This document shows positions 33,319 to 45,019 of a stretch of DNA of 64,000 bases, in pieces (the first letter of the stretch is position 1; each line of letters begins with the position of its first letter). This DNA comes from Hyphomonadaceae bacterium (GTDB lineage Bacteria > Pseudomonadota > Alphaproteobacteria > Caulobacterales > Hyphomonadaceae), in contig JANSWU010000005.1 in assembly GCA_024743315.1 (NCBI GenBank), forward strand, positions 248,001 to 312,000, given 5' to 3'. A program made the translations under genes and the position numbers. A model generated the notes under the pieces. It did not search any database and was not told the DNA's origin. It was given only the letters and a program-made list of their open reading frames with translations.

Positions 33319-34233
33319 TTATTCCGGCAGGTCGCTGACCGGCATGCCGGTTTCCTTGCGCGTGGTGAACCTTTCCTCAAACGCGACGATCAAACAGGCC
33401 CCGATAATGATCAACGCGCCGACCCAGGTCTGCCAGCCCGGATATTCCTGAAAGAAGACCGATCCGAACAGACCGCTCCAGATCAGGGCAGAATATTCAA
33501 GCGGTGCGAGGCGCCGGGCTGGAGCGCGAGCATAAGCCACGGTCATCAGATACCATGTGGCAAAACCGAGGACGCCGAACATCAGGAAAAGCGGGATATC
33601 GTTCCAGTCAGGCTGCCCGAACAGGCCGATGGTCACCGGCAGCATGGCCAGGGCCGGGACCACATTGGTAAACATGGCGATCGTTGTCGCATCTTCGTGG
33701 GTCGCGCGCATGCGCAGCAGCACCAGGCCGAGGGCATACAGAAACGCCGACAGGAAACAGCTGGCGACACCCAACATCCAGAGCTCGCTCGCCGCGCCAT
33801 TCTGAGGCCGCCCAATGATTGCAAGCACGGCCCCGAGAAATCCGATTCCGGTCGCGATCAGCGCCACGGGCGTGATCTTTTCGTGCAATAAGAGCCGGGC
33901 CACGAATGGCACCATGAGTGCCGCTGTGAAACCAATGATGGTGGCTACGGCGAGGGGTAAGTGAATCAAGGCGAAGAAGAAAGTAAAGGCGCAGGCGAGT
34001 TGGATTAGGCCTCGCCCGGTATGAAATCGGATCGCCTCGGTGCTGGGGAACGGTCGTTTCTGTGCCCGAAACACGGCCAGCGCGATCAAGCCGCCAAACA
34101 GGAATCGCCAGGCGATCAAATGATGCAGACCCGCATTCGGCGCAATCGCTTTGACCAATGCATCAATGCCAGAGCCCATGGCGATCGCGAATACTGCGAT
34201 CAGAACCGCCGGAGGAGTAAAACGCTGGGCCAT
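33319..34233 (-). CDS. DMT-family (EamA) transporter
   Basis: A 304-residue membrane protein with ten hydrophobic helices in two EamA repeats (residues about 10-145 and 155-290), the standard drug/metabolite transporter layout. GWRFLFGGLIALAV-like (AWRFLFGGLIALAVF) and LLHEKITPVALIATGIGFLGAVL are typical segments. It likely exports a small metabolite or amino acid derivative; the substrate is unknown. It stands alone, convergent with phaD and upstream of an unknown small gene on the same strand. Confidence 0.87.
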   Translation of the reverse strand: MAQRFTPPAVLIAVFAIAMGSGIDALVKAIAPNAGLHHLIAWRFLFGGLIALAVFRAQKRPFPSTEAIRFHTGRGLIQLACAFTFFFALIHLPLAVATIIGFTAALMVPFVARLLLHEKITPVALIATGIGFLGAVLAIIGRPQNGAASELWMLGVASCFLSAFLYALGLVLLRMRATHEDATTIAMFTNVVPALAMLPVTIGLFGQPDWNDIPLFLMFGVLGFATWYLMTVAYARAPARRLAPLEYSALIWSGLFGSVFFQEYPGWQTWVGALIIIGACLIVAFEERFTTRKETGMPVSDLPE

Positions 34234-34299
34234 GGCCGCGCTCTACGGCGTCTCACCTGGTTTTGCTAGTCCGGAAATCCTGGGTGCGCCAACTTTGGA

Positions 34300-34716
34300 T
34301 TAGAAGTGCGTTTTGGCTGCGGGCTCTTGTGCATCTGTCGCAACTTGGTCCTTGGTGCTGCGGGTCATCTCGAACGGACCGGTCCACTCGTGCGGCCAAC
34401 CAAAATACCACTGACCTTCAACCCGGCGACGATCTTCTGACAGCTCACCCTCAAAATAGACCGGCTCATGTTCGAACGCCCGATAAGATTTCAGGAATGC
34501 GATTTCATCATCGGCGACGTGTCCGCGTATGGTCGCATCGAGCTGTTCGTCAGTAATCAGGGCAAACTTGTTGGGCTCCAGCGTTGACCCATTCAAGCGG
34601 CCATCCTTGATCGTAAACCAAACCGAAAAGGGTACGCCCTCGCGATTGCGGTCCTTGAGCCAAAAGCGGCCCGCCCAGACGCCGTCCAGGCTGGTAGAGT
34701 CCAGTTTCATCCCCAT
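34300..34716 (-). CDS. Conserved-looking small soluble protein, function unknown
   Basis: About 138 residues without signal peptide or membrane helix. Alternating hydrophobic strands (LDGVWAGRFWLKDRNREGVPFSVWFTIKDGRLNGS and FEGELSEDRRRVEGQWYFGW, listed as separate blocks) suggest an antiparallel beta-barrel of lipocalin-like type. ATGs at 34716 and 34710 are both possible; GGGG before the second is too close to be a clear ribosome-binding site. It is upstream of nothing obvious and 66 bases from the DMT gene start. I do not recognise the family. Confidence 0.55.
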   Translation of the reverse strand: MGMKLDSTSLDGVWAGRFWLKDRNREGVPFSVWFTIKDGRLNGSTLEPNKFALITDEQLDATIRGHVADDEIAFLKSYRAFEHEPVYFEGELSEDRRRVEGQWYFGWPHEWTGPFEMTRSTKDQVATDAQEPAAKTHF

Positions 34717-34895
34717 AATGGGTGCATATGCCAATAGTTTCTTCGAGCCCGCAAGAGCAATTCTTCTCCAAGTTCACGATCGCATAAAAGAAATATTTCT
34801 GCATTCAAAGTAAGGAAAGCAGAATTGCATGTTTTACATTTACGGTCTGTACCTCAATAAAGGGACATCATTAGACGGTGAAAGGGAGGGGGAAC

Positions 34896-35243
34896 ATGCC
34901 TGCACCTATTGTATTTTTCGATATTGCTGGCCCGGATGCGGGCGCACTCCGAAGATTTTATGCTGACGTCTTCGATTGGCCGAGCGATCAGGGCCCGACT
35001 TTTGCTCCGGGCAATGCGGCCAATCTTGACGCTGCCATCCGCCAGGATCCGGCTGACAAAGTCATCTATATCGGTGTGCCGGACGTAACCGCGACGCTAG
35101 ACGCCGTCATTGCGGCGGGTGGGCAAATCGACGTGCCCCGTTTCGAGACCCCGGGCGTGGTTGTGCTCGGCCTGTTCTTCGATCCAGCCGGGAATCGTAT
35201 GGGACTTGTCGAAATGGACGGGGATAGCCCTGTCATTCCCTGA
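34896..35243 (+). CDS. VOC (glyoxalase/bleomycin-resistance) family protein
   Basis: A 115-residue single VOC fold protein. It starts MPAPIVFFDIAGPDAGALRRFYADVFDW, the usual betaalphabetabetabeta opening (given here as PAPIVFFDIAG and ALRRFYADVFDW), and ends with FFDPAGNRMGLVE, where the Glu is the typical metal ligand. Function ranges from glyoxalase to ring-cleavage or resistance proteins and cannot be specified. The ATG at 34896 has AGGGAGGGGG upstream; a GTG six codons earlier is rejected. Six bases separate its stop from the gyrB stop on the other strand. Confidence 0.82.
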   Translation: MPAPIVFFDIAGPDAGALRRFYADVFDWPSDQGPTFAPGNAANLDAAIRQDPADKVIYIGVPDVTATLDAVIAAGGQIDVPRFETPGVVVLGLFFDPAGNRMGLVEMDGDSPVIP

Positions 35244-35249
35244 CTGGGA

Positions 35250-37829
<2,580 letters not shown>

Positions 37830-37887
37830 TTAACCCTGCGAAAACCGGCTAAAACGACCCGAAACAGAGTGGATTCGGGAGTGATAA

Positions 37888-38826
37888 ATGGTCTGGGTGC
37901 TGCGGCTGATCAGCTTGATTATTCTGGCCTTTCTGGGGTCTTATCTGGTGGTTGATCTCAAACTGAAGCCGCTCGATGCAGAGGCGCGCGTCGCGGCGCC
38001 CGGGGTGTTTGCAGACCTAAGTGATGGAAAGCTTCATTATCGCTGGGATGGACCGGAGGACGGACCGGTTCTCGTTCTGGTGCATGGTTTCTCCACGCCG
38101 AATTTCATTTATCAGCAAAATGTCGAGGCCTTGAACGCGGCCGGGTTTCGCACGCTTCGCTTCGATCATTTTGGTCGCGGCTGGTCTGATCGCCCCCGCA
38201 CCCGATACGATATTGAGTTCTATGACCGGACATTGAACGAGCTTTTATCCGCGGCGGGTGTCAGCCAGCCATTCGGCCTGGTTGGGCTGTCCATGGGTGG
38301 TCCCATCGTGGCGGAATTCACAGCGCGCTACCCAGAGCGCGTGGACCGCCTGGCCCTCCTAGTGCCTGCCGGATTGGACACGGCGGGAGCAGACGGCGCA
38401 TCCGCCGCGCTTTTGCGGACACCCCTGATCGGTGATTGGGTCTGGCGCATGTTCGGAAAATCCATCCTGCTCGGCGATCCGCAATATGATGAGGCCAGCC
38501 GGGCGCCTGAATACCATTTGCAAGGCGATGTCGCGGAGCAATTTGAGTATCGCGGTTATTTGCAGGCGCTGCTCTCGACATTTCGCCATATGCCCATGGC
38601 GGGTCGCGAAGAGACGTACGCAAGCTTGGCCGTGACCGGCGTGCCGGTATTGGCGATTTACGGTGACGCCGATCCGACTGTTTTGATCTCGAGTGCGGCG
38701 CGATTGGAATCATTGATGCCGGAGGCCGACATTCGCATTGTCGAGGGTGGCGCGCACGGTCTCAATTATCAGCGGCACGATCTGGTCAATCCATGGCTCG
38801 TGGATTGGTTTTCGAGCGATCAATAA
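37888..38826 (+). CDS. Membrane-anchored alpha/beta hydrolase
   Basis: A 312-residue alpha/beta-fold hydrolase with an N-terminal membrane anchor (WVLRLISLIILAFLGSYLVV). The oxyanion segment VLVHGFSTPNF, the nucleophile elbow GLSMGGP, the acid in IYGDADPTV and the His in EGGAHGLNY form the expected triad. It probably faces the periplasm; substrate unknown (esterase, epoxide hydrolase or haloalkane dehalogenase relatives are possible). It lies in the gap between gyrB and recF. Its 3' end overlaps the PBP4 gene by seven bases. Confidence 0.84.
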   Translation: MVWVLRLISLIILAFLGSYLVVDLKLKPLDAEARVAAPGVFADLSDGKLHYRWDGPEDGPVLVLVHGFSTPNFIYQQNVEALNAAGFRTLRFDHFGRGWSDRPRTRYDIEFYDRTLNELLSAAGVSQPFGLVGLSMGGPIVAEFTARYPERVDRLALLVPAGLDTAGADGASAALLRTPLIGDWVWRMFGKSILLGDPQYDEASRAPEYHLQGDVAEQFEYRGYLQALLSTFRHMPMAGREETYASLAVTGVPVLAIYGDADPTVLISSAARLESLMPEADIRIVEGGAHGLNYQRHDLVNPWLVDWFSSDQ

Positions 38827-40304
38827 GCCGCAGCGATCAAATTCAGCGCGGCGTCCATTTCCGCAATTGCGGAGCTGGTTGTACCGGGGCGATCATTGGC
38901 GAGGATCGAGAAAAGCAGCCGCTTTCCGCTCTTGGCCACCATGACCCCAGACAGCGCATTGGCGCCATTCAGCGTGCCGGTCTTGGCGAAGATCTGACCT
39001 TCAAGCGGGGTGCCGACAAATCGCCGCTCCAGCGAGCCGTCAACCCCGCCAATCGGTTGATCGGCCAACCAGGCCTCGAACCAGGGCTGGCGCGCGGCAA
39101 AGGCGAGGAGCTGCACCATGCTGCGCGGGCTGATCCGATTATAGACAGACATGCCAGAACCCCCGTTCAGTGCATATCCGGTTTCCGCGATGCCAGCGTC
39201 TTCCATGAAGGCTTCGAGTTTCGCCACACCAAAGGCCCGCGACCCGGTGCCCTCAATTAGGCCAAGTCGGCGCAAGGCGAGGTCGGCATGCAGGTTCTCG
39301 CTATCCTTGGAAATTCGTTTCAGGCTTTCCGGTAGCGGAGCAGATGCCAATGATGCGATGGGTGTGATCGGCGCCTTTGGCGTATCCGTCCGCACTAGAA
39401 CCGCTTCCGCGTCCGCATCCGGTTCAAGCGGAATATCACCTAATTCTAGCGGGCGGTGGCGGGTCGCAATCCCTGCGACAGAGATCTCGCGCATTTCGAG
39501 AAGGCGTTGCAGCCTGTGCGCTGCAAATTCAGCAGGATTGTCGATCGCCAGCGGAAAGCGAATGGGGGCGTTCTCAATCGAAACATGTCCATAGATCCGA
39601 ACTGTGTCGGCGCCAGGATACCGCTCGACGCCAAAATCCGTTTCGGTCTCTGCATCAACGGTGGCCAGGGTCGCGTCGAGCTTGAGATAAGCGTCGCCCT
39701 CCTGCCATTGAACCCGAGCCGGATCGCCGATTTCGGAACCCGGCATGATCTCGATCCAGACCAGATTATCATTGACGCTGAGCGCCGAGATCGCCGTGCC
39801 ATAGTAGAATTGTAGATCCTCAACACTCCAGCCGAGCCCCCAGCGCTCAAATGGGAGATGCGTGTCATCGCCGATGATCAGGTTGATCTCTGTCAGTCCT
39901 GTCGCGGCGATTTGATCCGCGAGATCCGCCAAGCAATGGATCTCGCAATCCGGCGTGTCGGAGAGCATCGCATCTGCGCCACCGATCAGGACCAGATTAG
40001 GCGGATTGTCCGGATCAGTCTCCTCAAGATAAGCGCGTGTGCCCGGCGCCAAGGCCTCGGTCTCGAGTCTGTCGAGATGATGGTAAGCGGCCATGGTGGT
40101 GATGATTTTCGTATTTGAGGCTGGCGTGAAACGATCGTCCGGCTTAAGGGCGATCAGCTCTGTGCCATCCATCTCCGCCACGACCAGGCCCCAGCGTATG
40201 CCCGTCTGCTCCGGGTTTTCCAGGGTCGCTTGCACGCGTGTTGATAGGGACGCCTGACAAGCCACGCAAAAAACGATCAAGCCCAAAGCCAATATGCGTC
40301 GCAT
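38820..40304 (-). CDS. dacB: D-alanyl-D-alanine carboxypeptidase/endopeptidase (PBP4 family)
   Basis: A 494-residue peptidase S13 protein. After an N-terminal signal (ALGLIVFCVACQA, possibly lipidated), the catalytic SxxK is S63-N-T-K66. NGGSGMSVYN corresponds to the second active-site motif, and AKTGTLNGAN carries the KTG motif. It trims peptidoglycan side chains or cross-links in the periplasm. The S13 fold is interrupted by the usual insert domains (residues about 90-320). It sits between gyrB and recF, 26 bases before recF's end, on the same strand. Confidence 0.9.
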   Translation of the reverse strand: MRRILALGLIVFCVACQASLSTRVQATLENPEQTGIRWGLVVAEMDGTELIALKPDDRFTPASNTKIITTMAAYHHLDRLETEALAPGTRAYLEETDPDNPPNLVLIGGADAMLSDTPDCEIHCLADLADQIAATGLTEINLIIGDDTHLPFERWGLGWSVEDLQFYYGTAISALSVNDNLVWIEIMPGSEIGDPARVQWQEGDAYLKLDATLATVDAETETDFGVERYPGADTVRIYGHVSIENAPIRFPLAIDNPAEFAAHRLQRLLEMREISVAGIATRHRPLELGDIPLEPDADAEAVLVRTDTPKAPITPIASLASAPLPESLKRISKDSENLHADLALRRLGLIEGTGSRAFGVAKLEAFMEDAGIAETGYALNGGSGMSVYNRISPRSMVQLLAFAARQPWFEAWLADQPIGGVDGSLERRFVGTPLEGQIFAKTGTLNGANALSGVMVAKSGKRLLFSILANDRPGTTSSAIAEMDAALNLIAAAY

Positions 40305-40330
40305 GTCCTGTCTCCTCTCGGGCTGTGATT

Positions 40331-41446
40331 CTAGGCTGTCGCCGCGTCTGCGTCAGCTTTTATCTCAACCCGTTGCGCCCGGTCGCCAAAGGCTTCGAAG
40401 AGAAACTCTTCCGTGCCCGTCAGCCAGGCCTGTCCGCCAATCTCGATCAGCTCGTCAAACAAGGCGCTGCGGCGATCGCGATCGAGATGCGCGGCCGCCT
40501 CATCGAGTAGGATGAGCGGGCTCGGGCCGTCACCATCTTCGCTCAAGGCCCGGGCGCTGGCGAGGATCAAGCCGATCAGAAGCGCTTTTTGTTGCCCGGT
40601 TGAGGCTTCGCCAGCCGGCGCGCCGGTGGGCCGATGAATAACGATGAGATCACTGCGATGCGGTCCAGACAGCGTGCGCCCGGCGGCCTGGTCACGGTAG
40701 CGACCCTTGGCCAAATCTTCTGCAATCTGATCCTGAATGTCGAACAGGCTGGCCCCGTCGATCGCGGCCTGTTCGGCCGTGCCGTCGAGCGACAGATCGC
40801 CCTTCGGAAAAAAACCGTCCGGGCGCGCATTGATGGCCGCCTGAAGCGTCATCAAGATGCGCGCGCGATTGCTAGCCATCAGCGCCCCGGCCTCGGCCAT
40901 CCGGCCTTCAATCGCGTCTGCCCAGGCCGGATCGACCCGTCCGCGCTCGAGCAAGGCATTGCGCTCGCGCATGGCTTTTTCGTAACGGCTGGCCACGCTG
41001 CCATGGCTTGGAATATGCGCCATGACTTGGCGATCAAAGAATCGGCGACGTTCGCTGGCACCGCCGCGAAACACACTGTCCATGGCGGGCGTGAGCCAGA
41101 CAATCCGAATCAAGTCAGCAAGATCAGAAGCGGTGGCGGGCGCGCCGTCCAATCGGATCGAACGTTTGTGGCCATGGCCGCTGGAATCCAGTCCGACCCC
41201 GATTTTCTGATCATCATCGAGCGTCGCTGAGACCGTCCAGCCAGTGTCTGCATCGTGGCGGGTCATGTCGGGAAGCGACGCCGCGCGCAGGCCGCGTCCA
41301 GGCCCAAGCTGACTAATGGCTTCGAGGACATTGGTCTTGCCCGCGCCATTTGCCCCCCACAGACAAACAGGACGGCTGTCGAGTTTTAGATCGAGGTTCG
41401 CATGGCTGCGAAAATTCGTAAGGCGAAGGCGGGTAAGGGCGGTCAC
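40331..41446 (-). CDS. recF: DNA replication and repair protein RecF
   Basis: A 371-residue SMC-like ATPase that helps load RecA at gaps. The N-terminal RLTNFRSHANLDLKL and Walker A GANGAGKTNVLEAIS are visible, as is the signature STGQQKALLIG and Walker B ILLDEAAAHLD. All are intact. The start is GTG at 41446, which overlaps the dnaN stop by one base, so it is translated in coupling with dnaN. Confidence 0.96.
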   Translation of the reverse strand: MTALTRLRLTNFRSHANLDLKLDSRPVCLWGANGAGKTNVLEAISQLGPGRGLRAASLPDMTRHDADTGWTVSATLDDDQKIGVGLDSSGHGHKRSIRLDGAPATASDLADLIRIVWLTPAMDSVFRGGASERRRFFDRQVMAHIPSHGSVASRYEKAMRERNALLERGRVDPAWADAIEGRMAEAGALMASNRARILMTLQAAINARPDGFFPKGDLSLDGTAEQAAIDGASLFDIQDQIAEDLAKGRYRDQAAGRTLSGPHRSDLIVIHRPTGAPAGEASTGQQKALLIGLILASARALSEDGDGPSPLILLDEAAAHLDRDRRSALFDELIEIGGQAWLTGTEEFLFEAFGDRAQRVEIKADADAATA

Positions 41447-42564
41447 TAGACCCGGAGCGGCATCAACACGTATTGCGCGCTTTCATCACCCGGATCGAGC
41501 ACCAGCGCCGGCGAGGCCGGATCATTGAACAGGAAGCGCGCATCTTCGGCTTCGATCTGTGCCGTAACATCGAGCAGGTATTTGGCATTGAAGCCAATAT
41601 CCATTTCGCCATCCTGATAATCGCACTCAATCTCTTCATGACCCTGACCGGTCTCGGCGCTATTCACGGCCAGCGTCAAGCGACCTTCAGCGAGCGACAA
41701 TTTTACAGAGCGCGAGCGTTCCGCGGAAACGGTGGCGACGCGGTCCACAGCCGCCTCGAACAGCTTATTGTCGATGATCATTGCCTTGGCATTGCCCTTC
41801 GGAATAACGCGCGCATAGTCCGGGAAGGACCCATCGATGAGCTTTGATGTCAGCTGCGCGCGGCCAGATTTGAAGACGACTTTGGTGTCGGACACCGATA
41901 CCGAGACATCGCCATCTTCATTATCAATCAGGCGACGAACTTCGCCGACCGCCTTGCGCGGGACAATCACCCCTTCCAGCGTTTCCGCGCCGCTCGGCGC
42001 ATCAACTTCTGACAGGGCCAGGCGGTGGCCATCGGTCGCGACCGTGCGCAGTTTTTTGCCGGCATCCGTATCGGCCGTGTGCAGATAGACCCCGTTCAAA
42101 TAATAGCGGGTTTCTTCGGTGGATATGGCGAAACGCGTTTTGTCGATGAGACGACGCAAGTCTGCCGCTTCGATCACAAACTCGGTGGCATCCTCATCGG
42201 GCACCATAGTCTGGAAATCACCCGCCGGCAGGGTTGGCAGCGAGAATTTCGAGCGCCCGGAGCGGATCGCCAACTGGCGGTTTTCCGAGTTCAGTTCGAG
42301 TTCGATATCGGCCCCGGCCGGAAGTTTCCGCACCACGTCAAACAAGGTCCCGGCGGGCGCTGTGACGGCGCCATCGGCATCGATCTTGGCATCGGCATGG
42401 TCAACCGCTTCAATGTCGAGATCGGTCGCGGTGAAGCGCACTTCGCCATCCTTGGCATCGATCAGGATGTTGGACAGGATCGGAATGGTATTGCGACGTT
42501 CCACGACATTTTGGACATGTCCCAGCGCATTCAATAGCGCACCACGTTCAATCGTCAGTTTCAT
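41446..42564 (-). CDS. dnaN: DNA polymerase III sliding clamp (beta subunit)
   Basis: A 372-residue beta clamp with the three-domain layout and typical segments MKLTIERGALLNALGHVQNVVERRNTIPIL (start given as MKLTIERGALL and RRNTIPILSN) and VPRKAVGEVRRL. The C-terminus YVLMPLRV is the conserved end of the protein and forms part of the binding cleft. The ATG at 42564 is chosen; a frame to 42603 has no ribosome-binding site. It is downstream of dnaA on the same strand, with a strong hairpin between, and upstream of recF. Confidence 0.97.
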   Translation of the reverse strand: MKLTIERGALLNALGHVQNVVERRNTIPILSNILIDAKDGEVRFTATDLDIEAVDHADAKIDADGAVTAPAGTLFDVVRKLPAGADIELELNSENRQLAIRSGRSKFSLPTLPAGDFQTMVPDEDATEFVIEAADLRRLIDKTRFAISTEETRYYLNGVYLHTADTDAGKKLRTVATDGHRLALSEVDAPSGAETLEGVIVPRKAVGEVRRLIDNEDGDVSVSVSDTKVVFKSGRAQLTSKLIDGSFPDYARVIPKGNAKAMIIDNKLFEAAVDRVATVSAERSRSVKLSLAEGRLTLAVNSAETGQGHEEIECDYQDGEMDIGFNAKYLLDVTAQIEAEDARFLFNDPASPALVLDPGDESAQYVLMPLRV

Positions 42565-42627
42565 CTCATCATCCCTTTGCCGGTGCTCCGGTCTTGCCCA
42601 CAAAATCCAGTCGCCATTGACGAATCA

Positions 42628-42651
42628 GCCCGCTCCTTTTCGGGAGCGGGC
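42628..42651 (-). other. Strong hairpin between dnaA and dnaN
   Basis: A perfect 9-bp GC-rich stem, GCCCGCTCC (42628-42636) / GGAGCGGGC (42643-42651), with a six-base loop and no T-run after it on either strand. A GAATC site lies at 42622-42626. It may slow or process the dnaA-dnaN transcript or mark a dnaN promoter region. Confidence 0.6.
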
Positions 42652-42708
42652 CGCTAACGTCACGAATTTCGTGTGAATTGCAAGTCTTAGTGCTGTTTGG
42701 CTTGTGGA

Positions 42709-44172
42709 TCAGGCCTGGTTATGGCCTGCGAGCCGGTCAAACACAGCGTTTTTGACACGCTCAATCTCGTCACTCATGTCGCGGTCGCCTTTATCCAGCG
42801 CCTGTTTGATCTTGCGATAGGCATGAAGCACCGTGGTGTGGTCCTTCTTTTTGTAAGCGGTCGCGATTTGCGGGAAGGACTTGTCCGTCATTACCCGGGA
42901 CAGATACATCGCCACCTGGCGCGGATGGCAGATGGTGCGGACCTTGCTCGCGCTCTCTATGTCAGACTTAGAAATCCGGTACAGATCCATGCAGGTCCGC
43001 TTGATATCGTCGAGCGTTGGCGTGCGCGGCTCGCCTGCGATCCGTCGGATCACCGTCTCCAGCATTTCCGGGGTCGGCGCAAGCTCGCCATAACCGGTTT
43101 CAAGCTGCAGGCTCCAAAGTACCCCGCATAGCTCTCGACCAGCGCCGCGCACGGTCGCAACAATCCGATCGACCATGGCCTCGCTGAGGACAAAATTTGG
43201 TGTGTCCTTGGCAATCAAGTCCGCATGGCGACGGATAATCGCTTTGCGCATTTCATTGTCGGGTGCCGCGACTTCCACCGACGCCGCGCCTTTGATCTCG
43301 CCGGCCAATTCCTTGGACAGGCCGACCATGTCACCTGGAGCTGCATCGGCGGTGATGATCACATGACCCCCCATGGAGGTCACCGCGCGCAAGGCGCCGA
43401 AAAAAGCTTTGTCGGTCTTGGCTTTGCCGGCAATCCAGTGAAGGTCATCGATCATCAACAGATCATTCTGTTTCACATAGGCTTGTAGCGCGCTGGTGTC
43501 GCCGGCTCGGGAGTCGGTCACGAACCGGGTCATAAACTCTTCTGCCGAAATATAAGCAAGGCGGCGTGTATCGCCGCGCAAGGCGGCTTCGGCTTCAATG
43601 GCTTTCAGAATGTGAGTCTTGCCGGTGCCGGGTTGGCCATAGATGACGATAACGCCCGCCGGGATTGGTGCCCCTTTGGCGACACGTTTGCCCAAACCAA
43701 CCGCGCGCGCATTTGACGGGCCGGACACTAAAGTTGCGAACGTCATTGTGTGATCAAGCTCAAGCGCCGCATAATCGGGCTGCTCATCCGCCGGCTCATG
43801 CGCGGCTTCATCACTCTCTGCGAGCCAGGGATCACCCACCATCTCCCGGACATCGTCCGGCACGCGATCCCAACGCTCAAACTTCAAGCGGCGTTGTTTC
43901 TTGTCGAGTTTCAACCAAGCTTGTTGCAAAGGACGTGCGAAATCGGTCGTCACTCGGTCCAGCGTGAGCTGATCCGGTGCCGCGATCACAATCGACTTAT
44001 TGACTTCAGCGACAAACCGAATGGCTGTCAGCCATTGCTGAGAGTTGTCTGGCTTTGCTTCGGCCTCGACTGATTTCAAAGATTTCGACCACAGTGCCTT
44101 GGCGCCTAATTGATCCCCTTGAACTGTCTTGGTTGAAGCTTTCTGCCCATCAACCCCATACGTCAGCCCCAT
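42709..44172 (-). CDS. dnaA: Chromosomal replication initiator DnaA, highly divergent
   Basis: A 487-residue DnaA. Walker A is GQPGTGKTH (residues 179-187), Walker B LLMIDDLHWIAGK (238-250), and sensor II has Arg346 in GAGRELCGVL. Domain IV keeps HPRQVAMYLSR (416-426) and DHTTVLHAYRKI (444-455). Two features differ from the family. The SRF arginine-finger segment reads AGEIKG, placing Glu292 where E. coli Arg285 would be, and KKKDHTTV replaces the usual GGRDHTTV. Its place before dnaN and recF and after rpsT fits DnaA. It may use a modified oligomer interface or DNA-binding mode; sequence error is less likely because the frame is intact. Confidence 0.9.
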   Translation of the reverse strand: MGLTYGVDGQKASTKTVQGDQLGAKALWSKSLKSVEAEAKPDNSQQWLTAIRFVAEVNKSIVIAAPDQLTLDRVTTDFARPLQQAWLKLDKKQRRLKFERWDRVPDDVREMVGDPWLAESDEAAHEPADEQPDYAALELDHTMTFATLVSGPSNARAVGLGKRVAKGAPIPAGVIVIYGQPGTGKTHILKAIEAEAALRGDTRRLAYISAEEFMTRFVTDSRAGDTSALQAYVKQNDLLMIDDLHWIAGKAKTDKAFFGALRAVTSMGGHVIITADAAPGDMVGLSKELAGEIKGAASVEVAAPDNEMRKAIIRRHADLIAKDTPNFVLSEAMVDRIVATVRGAGRELCGVLWSLQLETGYGELAPTPEMLETVIRRIAGEPRTPTLDDIKRTCMDLYRISKSDIESASKVRTICHPRQVAMYLSRVMTDKSFPQIATAYKKKDHTTVLHAYRKIKQALDKGDRDMSDEIERVKNAVFDRLAGHNQA

Positions 44173-44549
44173 CAGATGTTCCTTTCTTTTTATTCTTGCA
44201 TCAGTTCATCATGGCGACCGAACGGAAGAGACACACACCCTCTGCTCAGACTAGAAAAGTCTGACCCCAAAATACGCTGTACACAGAGGACATTCCGTCG
44301 ATGGGTTTAGTTAATCAGAGACAGTTTTGGGTTGCAACTGAAGAAAGTTTACATGGCTCGGAAAAGGGCCGGTTGACTCGTGAAAAACCCTTGAAGAATC
44401 ACGCAAAAAAAAAGAAAAAATTCTGCACTTGACAGGTTTCAACCTATCGCCGCCATTGGGTATTCGAGCTTTGTTCTGTCAACGCTAAAAGCGCCGTTTC
44501 TCTGTGGATTTTGAAGATCTAAGACACTGCGATAATTTTGTCATATTAA
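44173..44549. other. dnaA upstream and leader region
   Basis: AT-rich, no gene. A leader hairpin TCAGACT/AGTCTGA is at 44246-44252/44258-44264. GANTC sites at 44375-44379 and 44396-44400 could be targets of CcrM-type methylation as in Caulobacter. One degenerate DnaA-box-like TGTGGATTT is at 44503-44511, and an A-rich run is at 44405-44420. There is not enough to call an origin. Confidence 0.4.
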
Positions 44550-44584
44550 GAAAAATAAAGCCCGCATGGCGAGGCCAGCGGGCT
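44550..44584 (-). terminator. Rho-independent terminator of rpsT
   Basis: Outer stem AGCCCGC (44559-44565) / GCGGGCT (44578-44584), inner stem TGGC/GCCA with GAG loop and one bulged base. On the minus strand it is followed by TTTATTTTTC. It isolates rpsT from dnaA. Confidence 0.88.
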
Positions 44585-44621
44585 ATGCAAATTTATCAGT
44601 GTCCGGACAGGATCCGAGCGC

Positions 44622-44885
44622 TTAGCTCATCGCTTTGACACGGGCTGACAGGCGCGAAACTTTACGCGCAGATGTGTTCTTGTGAATGACGCCTTTGCCT
44701 GCAGCGCGCATGATTTCCGGTTGCGCGGCTTTCAGAGCTTCAGCGGCGGCAGACTTGTCACCGGCTTCGATCGCTTCTTCGACTTTCCGGACAAAGGTGC
44801 GCATACGAGAGCGGCGCGCTTTGTTCACTTCGGTGCGCGTTGCGATCTTACGCACCATCTTTTTGGCTGATTTCGTGTTCGCCAT
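44622..44885 (-). CDS. rpsT: 30S ribosomal protein S20
   Basis: An 87-residue basic protein beginning [17 protein letters not shown], the standard S20 start, and rich in Lys and Arg throughout (helical). It binds 16S rRNA during 30S assembly. The ATG at 44885 has AAAGGAG upstream; a TTG one codon earlier is rejected. Position just upstream of dnaA on the same strand matches Caulobacter. A strong terminator follows. Confidence 0.98.
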   Translation of the reverse strand: MANTKSAKKMVRKIATRTEVNKARRSRMRTFVRKVEEAIEAGDKSAAAEALKAAQPEIMRAAGKGVIHKNTSARKVSRLSARVKAMS

Positions 44886-45019
44886 CAAAAACTCCTTTGG
44901 TCGCCCTATCTGGCGAAGAGGCGGTAAGTACAGAATGCACCCCGGCGCGTCAACCGCCGGAAGGGCGCTAAGATGCAGATTCTGCAGACCCGACCGCTAA
45001 GCCTCTGCCCGCCCTTAAT

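Noticed and set aside
42628-42651. Terminator between dnaA and dnaN
   Set aside because: The stem is strong but has no U-run on either strand, so it was listed only as a hairpin.
44429-44460. TTGACA promoter pointing toward rpsT on the plus strand
   Set aside because: The -35-like TTGACA has no matching -10 at the right distance and no plus-strand gene follows.
44173-44621. Chromosomal origin upstream of dnaA
   Set aside because: Only one degenerate DnaA-box-like sequence and an A-rich run were found. In Caulobacter the origin lies near hemE, which is not in this window.
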